Shown here: piece after piece, positions 34,902-44,516 of the stretch
How the letters are laid out: every line of letters begins with the position of its first letter
How positions within the stretch are numbered: position 1 is the stretch's first letter
Source: Pseudomonadota bacterium
Lineage (GTDB): Bacteria > Pseudomonadota > Gammaproteobacteria > Pseudomonadales > Azotimanducaceae
Length of the DNA: 64,000 nucleotides
Direction: 5' to 3'
Assembly: GCA_027624035.1 (NCBI GenBank)
Contig: JAQBUI010000004.1
Coordinates: 1-64,000 of the forward strand
Notes under the pieces: generated by a model
What the model was told of the DNA's origin: nothing
The model's database searches: none
The model's input: the letters and a program-made list of their open reading frames with translations, nothing else
Made by a program: the position numbers and the translations under genes

Positions 34902-35489
34902 CTATTCGGATTTCAGTGTCTGCAGGCGCGCCGCCAGCCAGCCCGGGAAACGGCTGGTCTCTGACTCGTCCAGCCCAATCAGGGCAGCGAGTGGGTCGCC
35001 ACAGATGCTGAGCCCCATGGCGGCAGTGGCCACCAGCAGGACCTGCAGTTTTGCATCCGTCCGGTCTACCCCATCGACGGCAATGGTATCAATGATGTTC
35101 CTGAATAATGCCGCGGTCTGATTTTCGCCGGGTTCCAGCTGCTGTCTGTCCAGCGCGAGCCACGCCAGCAGCCTGCCGTGCCCGTCCCTGGACAACGTGG
35201 TGAACAGCCTGCCCAGAATCTCATCCGGCAATTGATCCTCGTGCAGGGCTTCCACCACGTCAGACAACAACTGGCCTGTCATCTGCTGCAGCAGGGCAGC
35301 TCGCATCGCTTCCGTGCTGCCGAAGTGATGGATGATCGTGGCATGGGAGATGCCAGCCTCTTTTGCGACACCACTGATGCTGAGCCCATCAAGGCCGTGC
35401 TCGGCCAGCCGCCGGGCCGCGGTTGACAAGATGAGGCTACGAGCCTCCTCAGGGGTCCGGCGAATCCGCTTGCCTCTATTGACATTCAT
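34902..35489 (-). CDS. TetR/AcrR-family transcriptional regulator
   Basis: About 195 aa from ATG 35489; the track GTG 35522 would add 11 residues. The N-terminal helix-turn-helix domain is typical: TPEEARSLILSTAARRLAEHGLDGLSISGVAKEAGISHATIIHHFGSTEAMRAALLQ, with recognition helix ISHATIIHHFGS. The C-terminal helical ligand domain (about 75-190) resembles members controlling neighbouring enzymes. It is divergent from the Coq4-like gene with only about 50 bp between starts, and a palindrome (ATGTTAATAACAT) at its own start could be its operator. The ligand is unknown. Confidence 0.85.
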   Translation of the reverse strand: MNVNRGKRIRRTPEEARSLILSTAARRLAEHGLDGLSISGVAKEAGISHATIIHHFGSTEAMRAALLQQMTGQLLSDVVEALHEDQLPDEILGRLFTTLSRDGHGRLLAWLALDRQQLEPGENQTAALFRNIIDTIAVDGVDRTDAKLQVLLVATAAMGLSICGDPLAALIGLDESETSRFPGWLAARLQTLKSE

Positions 35490-35500
35490 GTTAATAACAT
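35488..35500. promoter_or_regulatory. Palindromic operator candidate between TetR and Coq4-like genes
   Basis: ATGTT-AAT-AACAT is a perfect 5-bp inverted repeat overlapping the preferred TetR start in an AT-rich divergent spacer. Control of both genes from here is inferred. Confidence 0.4.
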
Positions 35501-35538
35501 TATTCTTGACAACATCTTTCACTCAAACCCGTCAAAAC

Positions 35539-36243
35539 ATGGCCGATGATAACAGACAGCGCATGCAGCCCCTGGTCGCCGCACGCGCACTTAAAACCCT
35601 CATCAATGACCCCGAGCGCACCGAACAGGTCTTCGTGATCATACGTGCCATGTCCGGCAATTCACTGCAGAAGGCGTATGCCAGATTCAGAACCACCGAA
35701 ACCGGTCAATCGATCCTCGCCGAAAACCGCCAGTTGCTGGAGACGCTCCAGAACCGGGAGGCCCTGAGGGCACTGCCGGCCGGTAGCCTTGGCCGGGCCT
35801 ACCTGCAGTTCGTGGAATCAGAGAATATATCCGCCGATGGGCTGGTCGCCGCCAGCAACTATGAAAGCGAGATGACAGATCCCGGATTTCACCTCTACGC
35901 CAACCGCATGCGGGATATGCACGACCTGTGGCACGTCGTCACCGGCTATGGCCGGGATACTTTTGGCGAGGCTTGTCTGCTGGCGTTTACGTATGCCCAG
36001 ACCAGGAACCGGGGCGTAGGAATTATTGCCCTGGTCGCCATGATCAAGCTCAGCCGGGAGATCGGTGCCGGCGTCCGGGGTGCCGTGTGGCAGGCCTATC
36101 GTGCGGGCAGGAACGCCGCCTGGATGCCGGCGCAGGACTGGGAGGCGCTTCTGGCAGAGCCGCTTGAATCCGTTCGCCAACATCTGAATATTCAGCCGCC
36201 CGGAAGATATCAGATCATCTCAACACAGATGGTTACCGCCTGA
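35539..36243 (+). CDS. Coq4-family protein (ubiquinone biosynthesis-like)
   Basis: 234 aa from ATG 35539; the track start at 35332 runs antisense through the TetR gene. The Coq4 metal-site motif H-D-x-x-H is present as MRDMHDLWHVVTGYGRDTFGEA (about residue 133), with the following acidic ligand in FGEACLLAF. The region LPAGSLGRAYLQFVESENIS is also conserved in the family (G-S-x-G-x-x-Y). Eukaryotic Coq4 is tied to the C1 decarboxylation/hydroxylation step of coenzyme Q. Bacterial relatives exist but are poorly characterised and here may act on another hydrophobic substrate. Divergent from and probably controlled by the TetR gene. Confidence 0.8.
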   Translation: MADDNRQRMQPLVAARALKTLINDPERTEQVFVIIRAMSGNSLQKAYARFRTTETGQSILAENRQLLETLQNREALRALPAGSLGRAYLQFVESENISADGLVAASNYESEMTDPGFHLYANRMRDMHDLWHVVTGYGRDTFGEACLLAFTYAQTRNRGVGIIALVAMIKLSREIGAGVRGAVWQAYRAGRNAAWMPAQDWEALLAEPLESVRQHLNIQPPGRYQIISTQMVTA

Positions 36244-36339
36244 CCCAATCGACAGGCACGGCCGTCTGCCATTCGCTTGCCAACGGCAGCCGACAGGCCC
36301 ATCATGGGCGCAGCTACTCAACAAAAATGAACAACACGC

Positions 36340-37251
36340 GTGGTCACCCCGAGCGAAACGAGGGCGCGTTTCGAGACCGCCCTTGAGGCACTCTGCCTCG
36401 ACATCCGGCAGGACAGCAACATCCTGGCCGCAATTCTGTGCGGTAGCCTGGCCCACGATGAAGTCTGGGAAAAGTCGGACATTGACCTCTTCCTGATCAG
36501 CATTGACGGCGTCAAATCGAGCCACCTGGCGCTGGTATCGGACGACATCAATGTGCACACCAACATCATGACCCGGTCAGAGTTCAAGCAGCACCTGGAT
36601 TCCTCCCTGCGCAACACCTTCGGCCATTCCCTGTTTGCCAAAGGCAGGCTCATCTTTACACAGGACCCTACCATCGCAGCGATGTTTGATGGTTTGCAGA
36701 CCATCGGCGCAAGAGACACCGAGATCCAGCAACTTCAGGCCCTTTCCGGGGTACTGGCCACGCTCTACAAGGCCAAAAAGTGGTTCACCATCAAGGACGA
36801 CCTGAACTACACGGCCATGTTCATCCTGTACAGCGCCACCAACCTCGCCCAGCTTGAGGTTGGCGCGAGGGGGGAGTTGATCGCGCGGGAAGTGATTGAT
36901 GATGCGCTCCGCCTGAACCCGGATTTCTTCGACCAGGTGTACACCAATCTGCTCGGCCGAAAAGTCACCCGCAAGGCGGTGGCGACTGCTATTGACGCGA
37001 TTGACGATTACATCGAAGCGCGACAGGAGAGGATCTGCCGACCCGTAATGGATTATCTGCGCGGCTCCGGCGAGCCGCGTTCAATGACTGAAATCGACCA
37101 CTACTTCCGACGAAACTACAATGTCGAGAGCGTCATTCTGATCTGTGAATGGTTGTCCGACTGCGGCGTGATCGACAAGATGTCCACCCCGGTCAAGCTC
37201 ACCCACAAGAGCCGTCATGACGTAGAGGAACTTGCGTTTATCTGTCCCTAA
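36340..37251 (+). CDS. Nucleotidyltransferase-fold protein with C-terminal domain
   Basis: 303 aa from GTG 36340; no better start is in frame. The MNT/Pol-beta-type active site is clear: AAILCGSLAHDEVWEKSDIDLFLI (about residues 30-53), that is G-S, then D-x-D, with a third acidic residue possible in the following strand. The C-terminal part (about 250-300: MTEIDHYFRRNYNVESVILICEWLSDCGVIDK) resembles a winged-helix segment. The family covers nucleotidyltransferase toxins, antibiotic adenylyltransferases and uncharacterised AMP-transferases. It lies 21 bp upstream of the UvrA-like gene on the same strand and is probably co-transcribed. Confidence 0.75.
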   Translation: MVTPSETRARFETALEALCLDIRQDSNILAAILCGSLAHDEVWEKSDIDLFLISIDGVKSSHLALVSDDINVHTNIMTRSEFKQHLDSSLRNTFGHSLFAKGRLIFTQDPTIAAMFDGLQTIGARDTEIQQLQALSGVLATLYKAKKWFTIKDDLNYTAMFILYSATNLAQLEVGARGELIAREVIDDALRLNPDFFDQVYTNLLGRKVTRKAVATAIDAIDDYIEARQERICRPVMDYLRGSGEPRSMTEIDHYFRRNYNVESVILICEWLSDCGVIDKMSTPVKLTHKSRHDVEELAFICP

Positions 37252-37272
37252 CTCCAGCACCCAGGAACATTC

Positions 37273-40161
37273 ATGGCCAACAAGAAAAAGCCCGGCACGA
37301 TCCGCAGCACCATCGCTGTCCAGGGCGCCCGGGTTCACAATCTGAAGAATATCTCTGTGGAAATCCCGCGCGACAAGCTGATCGTGGTGACAGGCCTGTC
37401 CGGGTCCGGCAAATCGTCCCTCGCCTTCGACACGATCTATGCTGAGGGCCAGCGACGCTATATGGAGTCGCTGTCCAGTTTCGCAAAACGCTTTATCGCC
37501 CAGGTCGAAAAACCGGATGTGGATTTCATGTATGGGCTCTCGCCCGTCATCTCCATCGAACAGAAGACCATTGGGCGCAATCCCAGGTCCACGGTGGGAA
37601 CCCTGACAGACATTTCGAGCTACCTGAATCTCTTGTTCGCGACCATCGCCACCGCCACCTGCCCCAGAACCGGCGAACCGGTGCCGATCGCCTCTGCCAG
37701 CCAGATCGTCGAGGAGATCATGACACTACCCGAAGGCGCGATCATCGAACTGCGCGCGCCGGTGTTTCCGGTTTATGACGAGGAACTGGAGTTCGTACTG
37801 ACCGAAGTGCGCAAGCAGGGCTGCCGCCACATGTATATCGACGGCAAACTGTATGACCTTTCCGACAAGGTGGAACTGGACCCGGAGGCGAGGCCGGCAA
37901 TGGTGGCGGTGGTGGACCGTTTCACCATCGGCCCCGGTGTGGAAAAGCAGCTCAAGGTAGCCGTTGGGCATGCCCTTCTGGTGGGTGACTGCCTGATGAC
38001 CGCGGTCGTCGTTGATGGAACCACGAAAAAGACCGCCGCAGCGTTCAGCAGACAATTCGGCAGCAAGAGCCACGGCCTGGTCTATGGGGACATCGTGCCG
38101 GACTTCTTCATGTTCAATAATCCGGAGAGCGCGTGCCGAACCTGTGGGGGCGTCGGCACCTATAAACAGACCCACCCGGACCTGCTGGTATCTGCGCCCC
38201 ACCTGTCCATCAGGGAAGGCTGCTTTTTGAAAGAAGCGTTCAACTACAACCCCAGCAACCATGGCGGCTATACCCTGTATACCCTGTCGAAACTCCATGG
38301 TTTCGACCTGGACGCACCATGGACCGAGTTGTCGGATCAACACAAGGAGGTCATTCTGTATGGCACCAGGGGCAAACCCCTGCAACTGCAGGTACCACCC
38401 GATGCCAAGCAGAAGAAGGAGAACTGGCTGAAACATCAGTGGGCCTTTCCCGGAGTCGCCGCGGGTATCGAGCGGCGTTATCGCTGGTATCGGCAGCGCG
38501 ACGTCGCCAATTCCGGAATGGAGGCCTGGCTGGACAGGGTCATGGTGGACCACACCTGCCCGGACTGTAAGGGCGCGCGGCTCCGGGCCACCCGGCAGTT
38601 GTTTACCATTGACGGCAAGACCATCCACGACTTCGGGCAACTGAATTTTGACGAATTGCATCCCTTCATCAAGTCGATCAAGCCGGCTGGCAAGCACGCC
38701 ACTGCCGGTGCCCAGGTGCTGAACGAGATCGAGAAGAGGCTGGAACTGCTGCTTGGCATCGGGCTCGACTATCTGAACTTCAACCGCACCTCTGCCTCGC
38801 TGTCCGGTGGTGAGGCCCAGCGTATCAGGCTGTCCACCCAGATCGGCTCCGGCCTGATGGGTATGTTATATGTGCTGGACGAACCCTCCATTGGCCTGCA
38901 CCCCAAGGACAACGAGAAGATGATCGCCACCCTGCGCTCGTTGCGGGATGTGGGCAACACGGTCATCGTGGTCGAGCATGATGAAGATACCATTCGTGCT
39001 GCGGACCACGTGATCGAAATGGGGCCGGGGCCCGGGATTCACGGCGGCGAGGTGGTGGAAACCGGTACACTCGCCAGGATTCTGAAGAACAAAAAGTCGC
39101 CCACCGGGCAGTACCTTTCCGGTGCCAGACGCATTGAGGTGCCGCAGGCCCGACGTGACTCGAACGGCAAGTCGCTTGTCGTGCGAGGCGCGCGCCACAA
39201 CAATCTCAAGGACATCGATGTCGAGGTGCCACTGGGCCAGTTCATCTGCGTGACCGGGGCATCGGGTTCCGGCAAGTCCACCTTGATCAACGAAATCCTC
39301 TACAAGCGCCTGTGGAAAGAACTCGTGGACACCCGTACCATCGCGGGCGACCACGAGGATGTGGAAGGCTGGGAAGAAGTCACCCGGGTGATCAACATCG
39401 ATCAGACTCCAATCGGGCGCAACTCACGGTCCAACCCCTCTACCTACATCGGCTTTTACGACAACATCCACACACTCTTCTCTAAAACCAGCGATGCCAG
39501 GGCGCGAGGCTACAAGCCCGGCAGATTCTCGTTCAACGTCAAAGGCGGCCGCTGTGAGGAGTGCCAGGGCGAGGGCAACATAAGAACCCGGCTCTACTTC
39601 ATGCCTGATGTTGAGGTCCTCTGCACCAGTTGCAAGGGTATGCGTTTTAACCCCAGAACGCTGGAGGTCACCCACAAGGACAAGAACATCGCGGACGTTC
39701 TTGAGATGCCCATCGAAGAAGCCGTGGAATTCTTCGCGGACGAACCGGCGATCGGCGACAAGATCCGGGTATTGAACGACCTTGGCCTTGGTTACCTGAC
39801 CCTCGGGCAGTCGGCCACCACGCTGTCCGGTGGTGAAGCCCAACGGGTCAAGCTGGCCGCGGAACTTTCGAAGCTGCAGCGCAAGGGCCACGTACTGTAC
39901 ATCCTGGACGAACCCACCACCGGCCTGCACCTTGCGGACATTTCCCGCCTGCTGGACTGCCTGCATCAGCTTGTGGATGCCGGCCATACCGTCCTCGTCA
40001 TCGAACACCAGCTCGATGTGATCAAAACGGCTGATCACATTATCGACCTTGGCCCCGAAGGCGGGCGTGGCGGTGGCGAGATTGTGGTGACCGGGACACC
40101 AGACCAGGTGGCAGCCTGCAAGGCTTCCCATACCGGGCGCTTTCTCAAGGCATACATGTGA
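37273..40161 (+). CDS. uvrA: UvrA-like excinuclease ATPase, divergent
   Basis: 962 aa, ATG 37273. Two ABC ATPase modules: Walker [31 protein letters not shown] (about residue 39) and [17 protein letters not shown] (about 660); signatures [18 protein letters not shown] and [17 protein letters not shown]; Walker [16 protein letters not shown] and [15 protein letters not shown]. The C-terminal zinc finger is intact (CEEC and CTSC, about 20 residues apart). The first zinc module looks degenerate: canonical CPxC is replaced by RQFGSKSHG before the CRTCGGVG half. [32 protein letters not shown] also differs from housekeeping UvrA. It may be a second UvrA paralogue; no uvrB is nearby. The role is probably DNA-damage recognition or related DNA export/repair. 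Confidence 0.85.
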   Translation: MANKKKPGTIRSTIAVQGARVHNLKNISVEIPRDKLIVVTGLSGSGKSSLAFDTIYAEGQRRYMESLSSFAKRFIAQVEKPDVDFMYGLSPVISIEQKTIGRNPRSTVGTLTDISSYLNLLFATIATATCPRTGEPVPIASASQIVEEIMTLPEGAIIELRAPVFPVYDEELEFVLTEVRKQGCRHMYIDGKLYDLSDKVELDPEARPAMVAVVDRFTIGPGVEKQLKVAVGHALLVGDCLMTAVVVDGTTKKTAAAFSRQFGSKSHGLVYGDIVPDFFMFNNPESACRTCGGVGTYKQTHPDLLVSAPHLSIREGCFLKEAFNYNPSNHGGYTLYTLSKLHGFDLDAPWTELSDQHKEVILYGTRGKPLQLQVPPDAKQKKENWLKHQWAFPGVAAGIERRYRWYRQRDVANSGMEAWLDRVMVDHTCPDCKGARLRATRQLFTIDGKTIHDFGQLNFDELHPFIKSIKPAGKHATAGAQVLNEIEKRLELLLGIGLDYLNFNRTSASLSGGEAQRIRLSTQIGSGLMGMLYVLDEPSIGLHPKDNEKMIATLRSLRDVGNTVIVVEHDEDTIRAADHVIEMGPGPGIHGGEVVETGTLARILKNKKSPTGQYLSGARRIEVPQARRDSNGKSLVVRGARHNNLKDIDVEVPLGQFICVTGASGSGKSTLINEILYKRLWKELVDTRTIAGDHEDVEGWEEVTRVINIDQTPIGRNSRSNPSTYIGFYDNIHTLFSKTSDARARGYKPGRFSFNVKGGRCEECQGEGNIRTRLYFMPDVEVLCTSCKGMRFNPRTLEVTHKDKNIADVLEMPIEEAVEFFADEPAIGDKIRVLNDLGLGYLTLGQSATTLSGGEAQRVKLAAELSKLQRKGHVLYILDEPTTGLHLADISRLLDCLHQLVDAGHTVLVIEHQLDVIKTADHIIDLGPEGGRGGGEIVVTGTPDQVAACKASHTGRFLKAYM

Positions 40162-40317
40162 GGCTGCACGGATCAACGCTCATTCCCCCTCCTGTACAGC
40201 TGGACCATCGCTTTACCGCCAGCCCCTCAGACTGACCGTCTCTGGGATCAAGGCATTGGACAATCCGGCCGGGCTGACAGACCATGGTCGGTCCTGGCGT
40301 TTCGGAGGTCCCTTTCG

Positions 40318-42075
40318 ATGAAGGTTCCATTCAGCAGATATCTGGAACTGATGCGCAGCTATATGTATCCACAGCGCTGGCTGCTGCTGGTGCTGACGAC
40401 AGGGCTTACCTGCGGAATTGGTATGCAGCTCGTGAATCCGCAGATCCTGCGTTATTTCATCGATTCCGCGATCGACACGTCTGCGACCGCACCCCCCATG
40501 TCATCGGTGACGCTGGCTGCGCTCGCCTATCTGGCCCTTGCGATCTTTGGGCAGGTCATCGGCATTGGCAACAGCTACCTGTCGAGCCTCATCGGATGGA
40601 ACTCCACCAACGCGCTGCGCGAAGACCTCGCGTCCCACTGTCTTCGACTCGATATGTCGTTTCACAAGTCAAAGACGCCCGGCGAACTGATCCAGCGGAT
40701 CGATGGCGATGTTGGTGTTCTCGGCAACTTCTTCTCCACGTTTCTCATCAACATTCTCACCAATGTCGCCATGCTCATCGGGACGCTGTTCATTCTCTTT
40801 TCTGAAAATCTGACCATTGGCGCGGTACTGACTGGCAGCAGCGTGATCCTGTTCGGCGTCATCTATGCCATGCGGTCACTCGCAGTCGAACACAACAAGG
40901 CGATGTTTGAAGCCATGAGCAGCTTTTACGGATTCATCGAGGAACGTCTGGCTGGAAAGGAAGACATCAGGGCACTCGATGGCATTCCCTATGTGCTGAG
41001 AAGACTTTACGAAAAGGTGCGCCATGTCTATCGCAAGAGCCTCTCAAGTGGCTATATCAACAATGTGATTTCATGGACCATGATGTTCTGCATGGCGCTC
41101 AATCAGGCCATCGCACTGGGGATTGGCGCATACCTCTACCTTCAGGGTGACATCACCCTGGGCACGGTGTTCATGATCATCCAGTATCTGAACATGCTGA
41201 TGGGGCCCCTGTTGTCGATCTCAAATCAGGTCCAGGCGCTGCAACAATTCAGAGCGAGCGTAGAGAGAGTCGAGGAGTTGTTCTCAACCGAGCGGAAGAT
41301 TGTAGATGGCAACGGGCCGGACCTGCCGCAAGGGCCGCTCCGGGTCGAGTTTGACCATGTCAGCTTCAGCTATGAACCCGACAACCCAACGCTCACGGAC
41401 ATCACCTTCAGCCTCGAGCAGGGCGAGGTTCTGGGACTGCTCGGCAAGACCGGCAGTGGCAAGAGCACCATTGCCCGAATGCTGTTCCGCTTTTATGACC
41501 CCGACCAGGGCGTCATTCGATTGCAGGGCCGGCCATTGCGTGAATGCGGTGTGCACCATCTGCGCAGCCATGTTGGCATGGTGACCCAGGACGTTCAGCT
41601 GTTCCGGGCGACGATGCGCGACAACCTGACTTTCTTTGATCCCGACGTTGACGATGCAGTCATTGTCGATGCCATTGACAGACTGGGCCTGACGAGCTGG
41701 CTGAATCGCCTCTCTGATGGTCTGGACACGAAGATCGGCACCAGTGATATTGGTCTGTCGGCTGGCGAGGCGCAGCTCTTGGCCTTCACCAGAGCATTTC
41801 TGAATCGACCCGGGCTGCTGATTCTCGATGAAGCATCTTCCAGGCTGGACCCGGCCACGGAACAACTCATGGAGTCCGCGATGGATGAACTGCTCGACCA
41901 GCAAACCGCCATCATCATCGCTCACCGGCTGGATACCGTGCGTCGAGCCGACCGGATTGTGATATTGGACGAAGGACGGATCGTGGAGTCCGGTGCCCGG
42001 CTGGACCTGGAGAACGACCCGGACTCGAAGTACAGCGAACTGCTGCGGGTGGGAATGCAGGAGGTATTGTCATGA
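40318..42075 (+). CDS. ABC exporter half-transporter, canonical subunit
   Basis: 585 aa, ATG 40318 with GGAGGT SD 8 nt upstream. Six-helix type I exporter domain (about 1-315) and an NBD with Walker A LGLLGKTGSGKSTIARML (about 372), a variant signature GLSAGEAQLLAF instead of LSGGQ, Walker B LLILDEASSRLDPATEQ with catalytic Glu and H-loop IIIAHRLDTVRR. Its stop overlaps the ATG of the next subunit (ATGA). A heterodimer is therefore likely, with two non-equivalent ATP sites. Substrate unknown. Confidence 0.88.
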   Translation: MKVPFSRYLELMRSYMYPQRWLLLVLTTGLTCGIGMQLVNPQILRYFIDSAIDTSATAPPMSSVTLAALAYLALAIFGQVIGIGNSYLSSLIGWNSTNALREDLASHCLRLDMSFHKSKTPGELIQRIDGDVGVLGNFFSTFLINILTNVAMLIGTLFILFSENLTIGAVLTGSSVILFGVIYAMRSLAVEHNKAMFEAMSSFYGFIEERLAGKEDIRALDGIPYVLRRLYEKVRHVYRKSLSSGYINNVISWTMMFCMALNQAIALGIGAYLYLQGDITLGTVFMIIQYLNMLMGPLLSISNQVQALQQFRASVERVEELFSTERKIVDGNGPDLPQGPLRVEFDHVSFSYEPDNPTLTDITFSLEQGEVLGLLGKTGSGKSTIARMLFRFYDPDQGVIRLQGRPLRECGVHHLRSHVGMVTQDVQLFRATMRDNLTFFDPDVDDAVIVDAIDRLGLTSWLNRLSDGLDTKIGTSDIGLSAGEAQLLAFTRAFLNRPGLLILDEASSRLDPATEQLMESAMDELLDQQTAIIIAHRLDTVRRADRIVILDEGRIVESGARLDLENDPDSKYSELLRVGMQEVLS

Positions 42076-43871
42076 GTTGGTACCGGCAGCTCTGAGAGCT
42101 GACCAAACATGTCAAGGGCAGCTACCTCGTGCTGCTGCTGGTCTATCCGCTGCTGGCGCTGCCGGAAGCAGCGACAGGTCTAGCGGCCAAGGGGGTGTTC
42201 GACATTCTGCAGGGCCTTGAAACGGTCAGCATCTTGTCTGGCTGGCTGACCCTGGAAGTCGGCAGTGCAATGGAAGATCGCATCGACTGGGTCTTTTACC
42301 TGGTGGGCGGCCTGATGCTGCTTCACGTCGTCCATGTCATTCCCTATTTTGCAGGCTTTTACTGGTTTGTCAGGATGCAGCATCTGCTGACCTCGCTATT
42401 GCAGAAAAACATGCTCACCAGCGTTTACAGGCGCCCGGGCGCCGAAGGTCTGCCGGATTCAGCCGGCGAGGCCATCAGCCGATTTCGTGGCGATGCCGCC
42501 GAGGCAGCGGGTTTCATATTCGGTAGCCAGAATATGGTGTCAAACCTGATTGTGGGTGGCGCGGCACTCACCTTGCTGATGCACGTTGACCCGTGGATTA
42601 CTTCGGTCGTGTTCTTTCCACTGCTGATCGTGGTCATCACGGCGCGGGTAGCATCGGCCAGGGTCGAACGATACCGCCGGGCCAGCCGGGAGACCACCGG
42701 CGATGTGACGGGGGCAATCGGCGAACTGTTCGGTGCCGTCCAGGCTGTCCAGGTGGCCTGCGCCGAGAACCGGATCATCGAGCACTTTCGCCAGTTCAAT
42801 GAGCGGCGACGGGTGGCCGGGCTCAAGGATGTCCTGTTCAACAACCTCCTGGGGGTCATCTTTGGTGGTGTCGCCACCATAGGCCTGGGTGTGGTCCTGC
42901 TGCTGGCGGGCTCAAAGCTGCGCAGCGGCGAGCTGACGGCGGGTGACTTTGCGCTGTACCAGTATTATTTGTTCTGGATTCTTGGCATACCGGTCACGAT
43001 TGGCTCGATGCTGGTTCGGGTGCAGCAGCTCAAGGTATCCCTGGGCAGAATGCAGCAGCTCACTGGTGAGGACCCCGAACAACTGGTTGCACGAAGCAAC
43101 ACCTACCTCTGGGGTGAGTATCCGTCACTCAGCCATCCGGCCAAGGAACCTGGGGATCAGTTGCAGCAACTGGAGGTCAAGGGACTCACGTCAATATTCC
43201 CGGGCACCGACAAGGGGATTGACGATGTCAGCTTCCGTCTCGGGCGGGGCTCACTGACCGTGATCACCGGCAGAGTCGGTGCCGGCAAGTCGACACTGCT
43301 ACGTGCGGTATTGGGCCTTTTGCCGGTCGACCGCGGTGAGGTGTACTGGAACCATGAACGGGTCGTCTCGCCGGACAGCTTTTTTGTGCCGCCGCGGTCG
43401 GCCTACGTTCCCCAGGTGCCCCAGCTCTATAGCGACTCGCTTCGAGACAATATACTGATGGGAATGCCGGAGGACAGGGTCAATCTGCCGGAAGCGCTGC
43501 GACGGTCCGCTCTTGACGAGATCGAAGAACTGCTGGATGAGGGCCTCGATACCCTGGTGGGCCCACGAGGCGTGCGCCTGTCCGGCGGGCAAATCCAGCG
43601 GGCAGCTGCGGCCAGAATGTTCGTGAGAGACGCTGAACTGCTGGTGTTTGACGATCTTTCCAGCGCGCTGGATGTCAAAACCGAACAGAAATTGTGGCAG
43701 CGTATTGCGGAAGTTGGTTCGACCTGCCTGGTGGTCTCCCATCGCAGAGCGGTATTGCGCGCTGCCGATCAGATCATCGTACTCAAAGATGGGCACGTCG
43801 AAGGGATCGGCACCCTGCCGGAACTGCTTGAGGGTTGTGAGGAGATGCAACGCATCTGGGCCGAGGCATGA
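42072..43871 (+). CDS. ABC exporter half-transporter, degenerate-site subunit, in-frame TGA at codon 8
   Basis: The natural start is ATG 42072, which overlaps the previous stop (ATGA) and gives MSWYRQL-stop-ELTKHVKGSYLVLLLVYPLL. The TGA at 42093 very likely replaces a Trp codon (TGG), so the coupled start is broken, or this is a sequencing error. The track model begins at GTG 42129, preceded by AAGGG, and leaves 580 aa, still including the first helix. The NBD has Walker A GRVGAGKSTLLRAVLG, signature LSGGQIQRAAAARM, but Walker B ends LLVFDDLSSALD, so the catalytic Glu is Asp, as in the degenerate site of heterodimeric exporters. H-loop: LVVSHRRAVLRA. Confidence 0.82.
42093..42095 (+). other. 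In-frame TGA interrupting codon 8 of coupled ABC gene
   Basis: Frame from ATG 42072 reads ATG AGT TGG TAC CGG CAG CTC TGA GAG CTG ACC AAA. The frame continues open to 43871. The position is in the cytoplasmic N-terminal arm, where Trp is usual. Confidence 0.8.
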
Positions 43872-43873
43872 GG

Positions 43874-43887
43874 CAGGCGAGCCTGCA
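43874..43887. other. Small hairpin between convergent genes
   Basis: GCAGGC-GA-GCCTGC is a 6-bp inverted repeat right after the ABC gene stop. It has no T-tract on either side and is at most a weak transcription-end structure. Confidence 0.25.
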
Positions 43888-43954
43888 GGCAGAGAACAGT
43901 GAACGGTTATAATTCGTGATGTTTCGAGTGCTTCCCGAACGGGATGGATAGACG

Positions 43955-44512
43955 TCAGGGAGACGGGTCACCTGTGAACGCGTCGTCAGGAAACTTCTCG
44001 GTAATGAGCATGATCGGCTGCCTCGATGCAAACACTCGATAGGTCCGGGATATCAGAGCCTGTGTGGGGTCACACTTGAAATGTGTCGCCAGGTCACCGG
44101 CTGGAGTCACCTCACGGGCCGTGATTTCGCGAAAGGTTTCGAGGCGCGTCTGTTGCAACAGTTCACCGATCGGCTTGCGCCGCTGCAGCAGACCGGCACG
44201 AATCGCTTCCGGCAGCCGTTGCGGCACGATCAGGGACTCCGCATAGAGGCAGGCCTTGTGGGAGCGCTCGCCTTTCAGCAGGATCTGGCGCCGCAGCAGA
44301 CGCGTGGAGTGTTGCAGGTCGAGCGGTGAGGAGACGTCAGATGAGTTCACATAATCCTGGGCGATGACGTTCACCACCATTTTCTCACCCAGAAACGCCT
44401 CGATGGTCGCGGTTACCGTACCATCGGTGATGAGCAGGACCCTCTGAAACGGACTCAGTTGTCGAAGGTCCAGATCGCCGGACTTTGTCTCCCCATTCAG
44501 GTCAAAACCCAT
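43955..44512 (-). CDS. Chorismate pyruvate-lyase-like protein (DUF98)
   Basis: 185 aa, ATG 44512, starting 4 nt after the upstream enolase-superfamily stop. The fold signatures of the UbiC/DUF98 family are visible: QLSPFQRVLLITDGTVTATIEAFLGEKMVVNVI near the N-terminus, LLRRQILLKG (Arg of the product pocket, about residue 77) and the acidic-tail segment MLITEKFPDDAF near the end. Family members cleave chorismate to 4-hydroxybenzoate or to other products. Bacterial DUF98 paralogues are often secondary-metabolism enzymes, so a ubiquinone role is not secured. Pairing with a mandelate-racemase-type enzyme is unusual. Confidence 0.75.
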   Translation of the reverse strand: MGFDLNGETKSGDLDLRQLSPFQRVLLITDGTVTATIEAFLGEKMVVNVIAQDYVNSSDVSSPLDLQHSTRLLRRQILLKGERSHKACLYAESLIVPQRLPEAIRAGLLQRRKPIGELLQQTRLETFREITAREVTPAGDLATHFKCDPTQALISRTYRVFASRQPIMLITEKFPDDAFTGDPSP

Positions 44513-44516
44513 CAGG

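Noticed and set aside
42093-42095. Second selenocysteine codon in the ABC transporter gene
   Set aside because: Context is a cytoplasmic N-terminal arm with no redox motif and no SECIS-like stem in range; a Trp-to-stop change is simpler.
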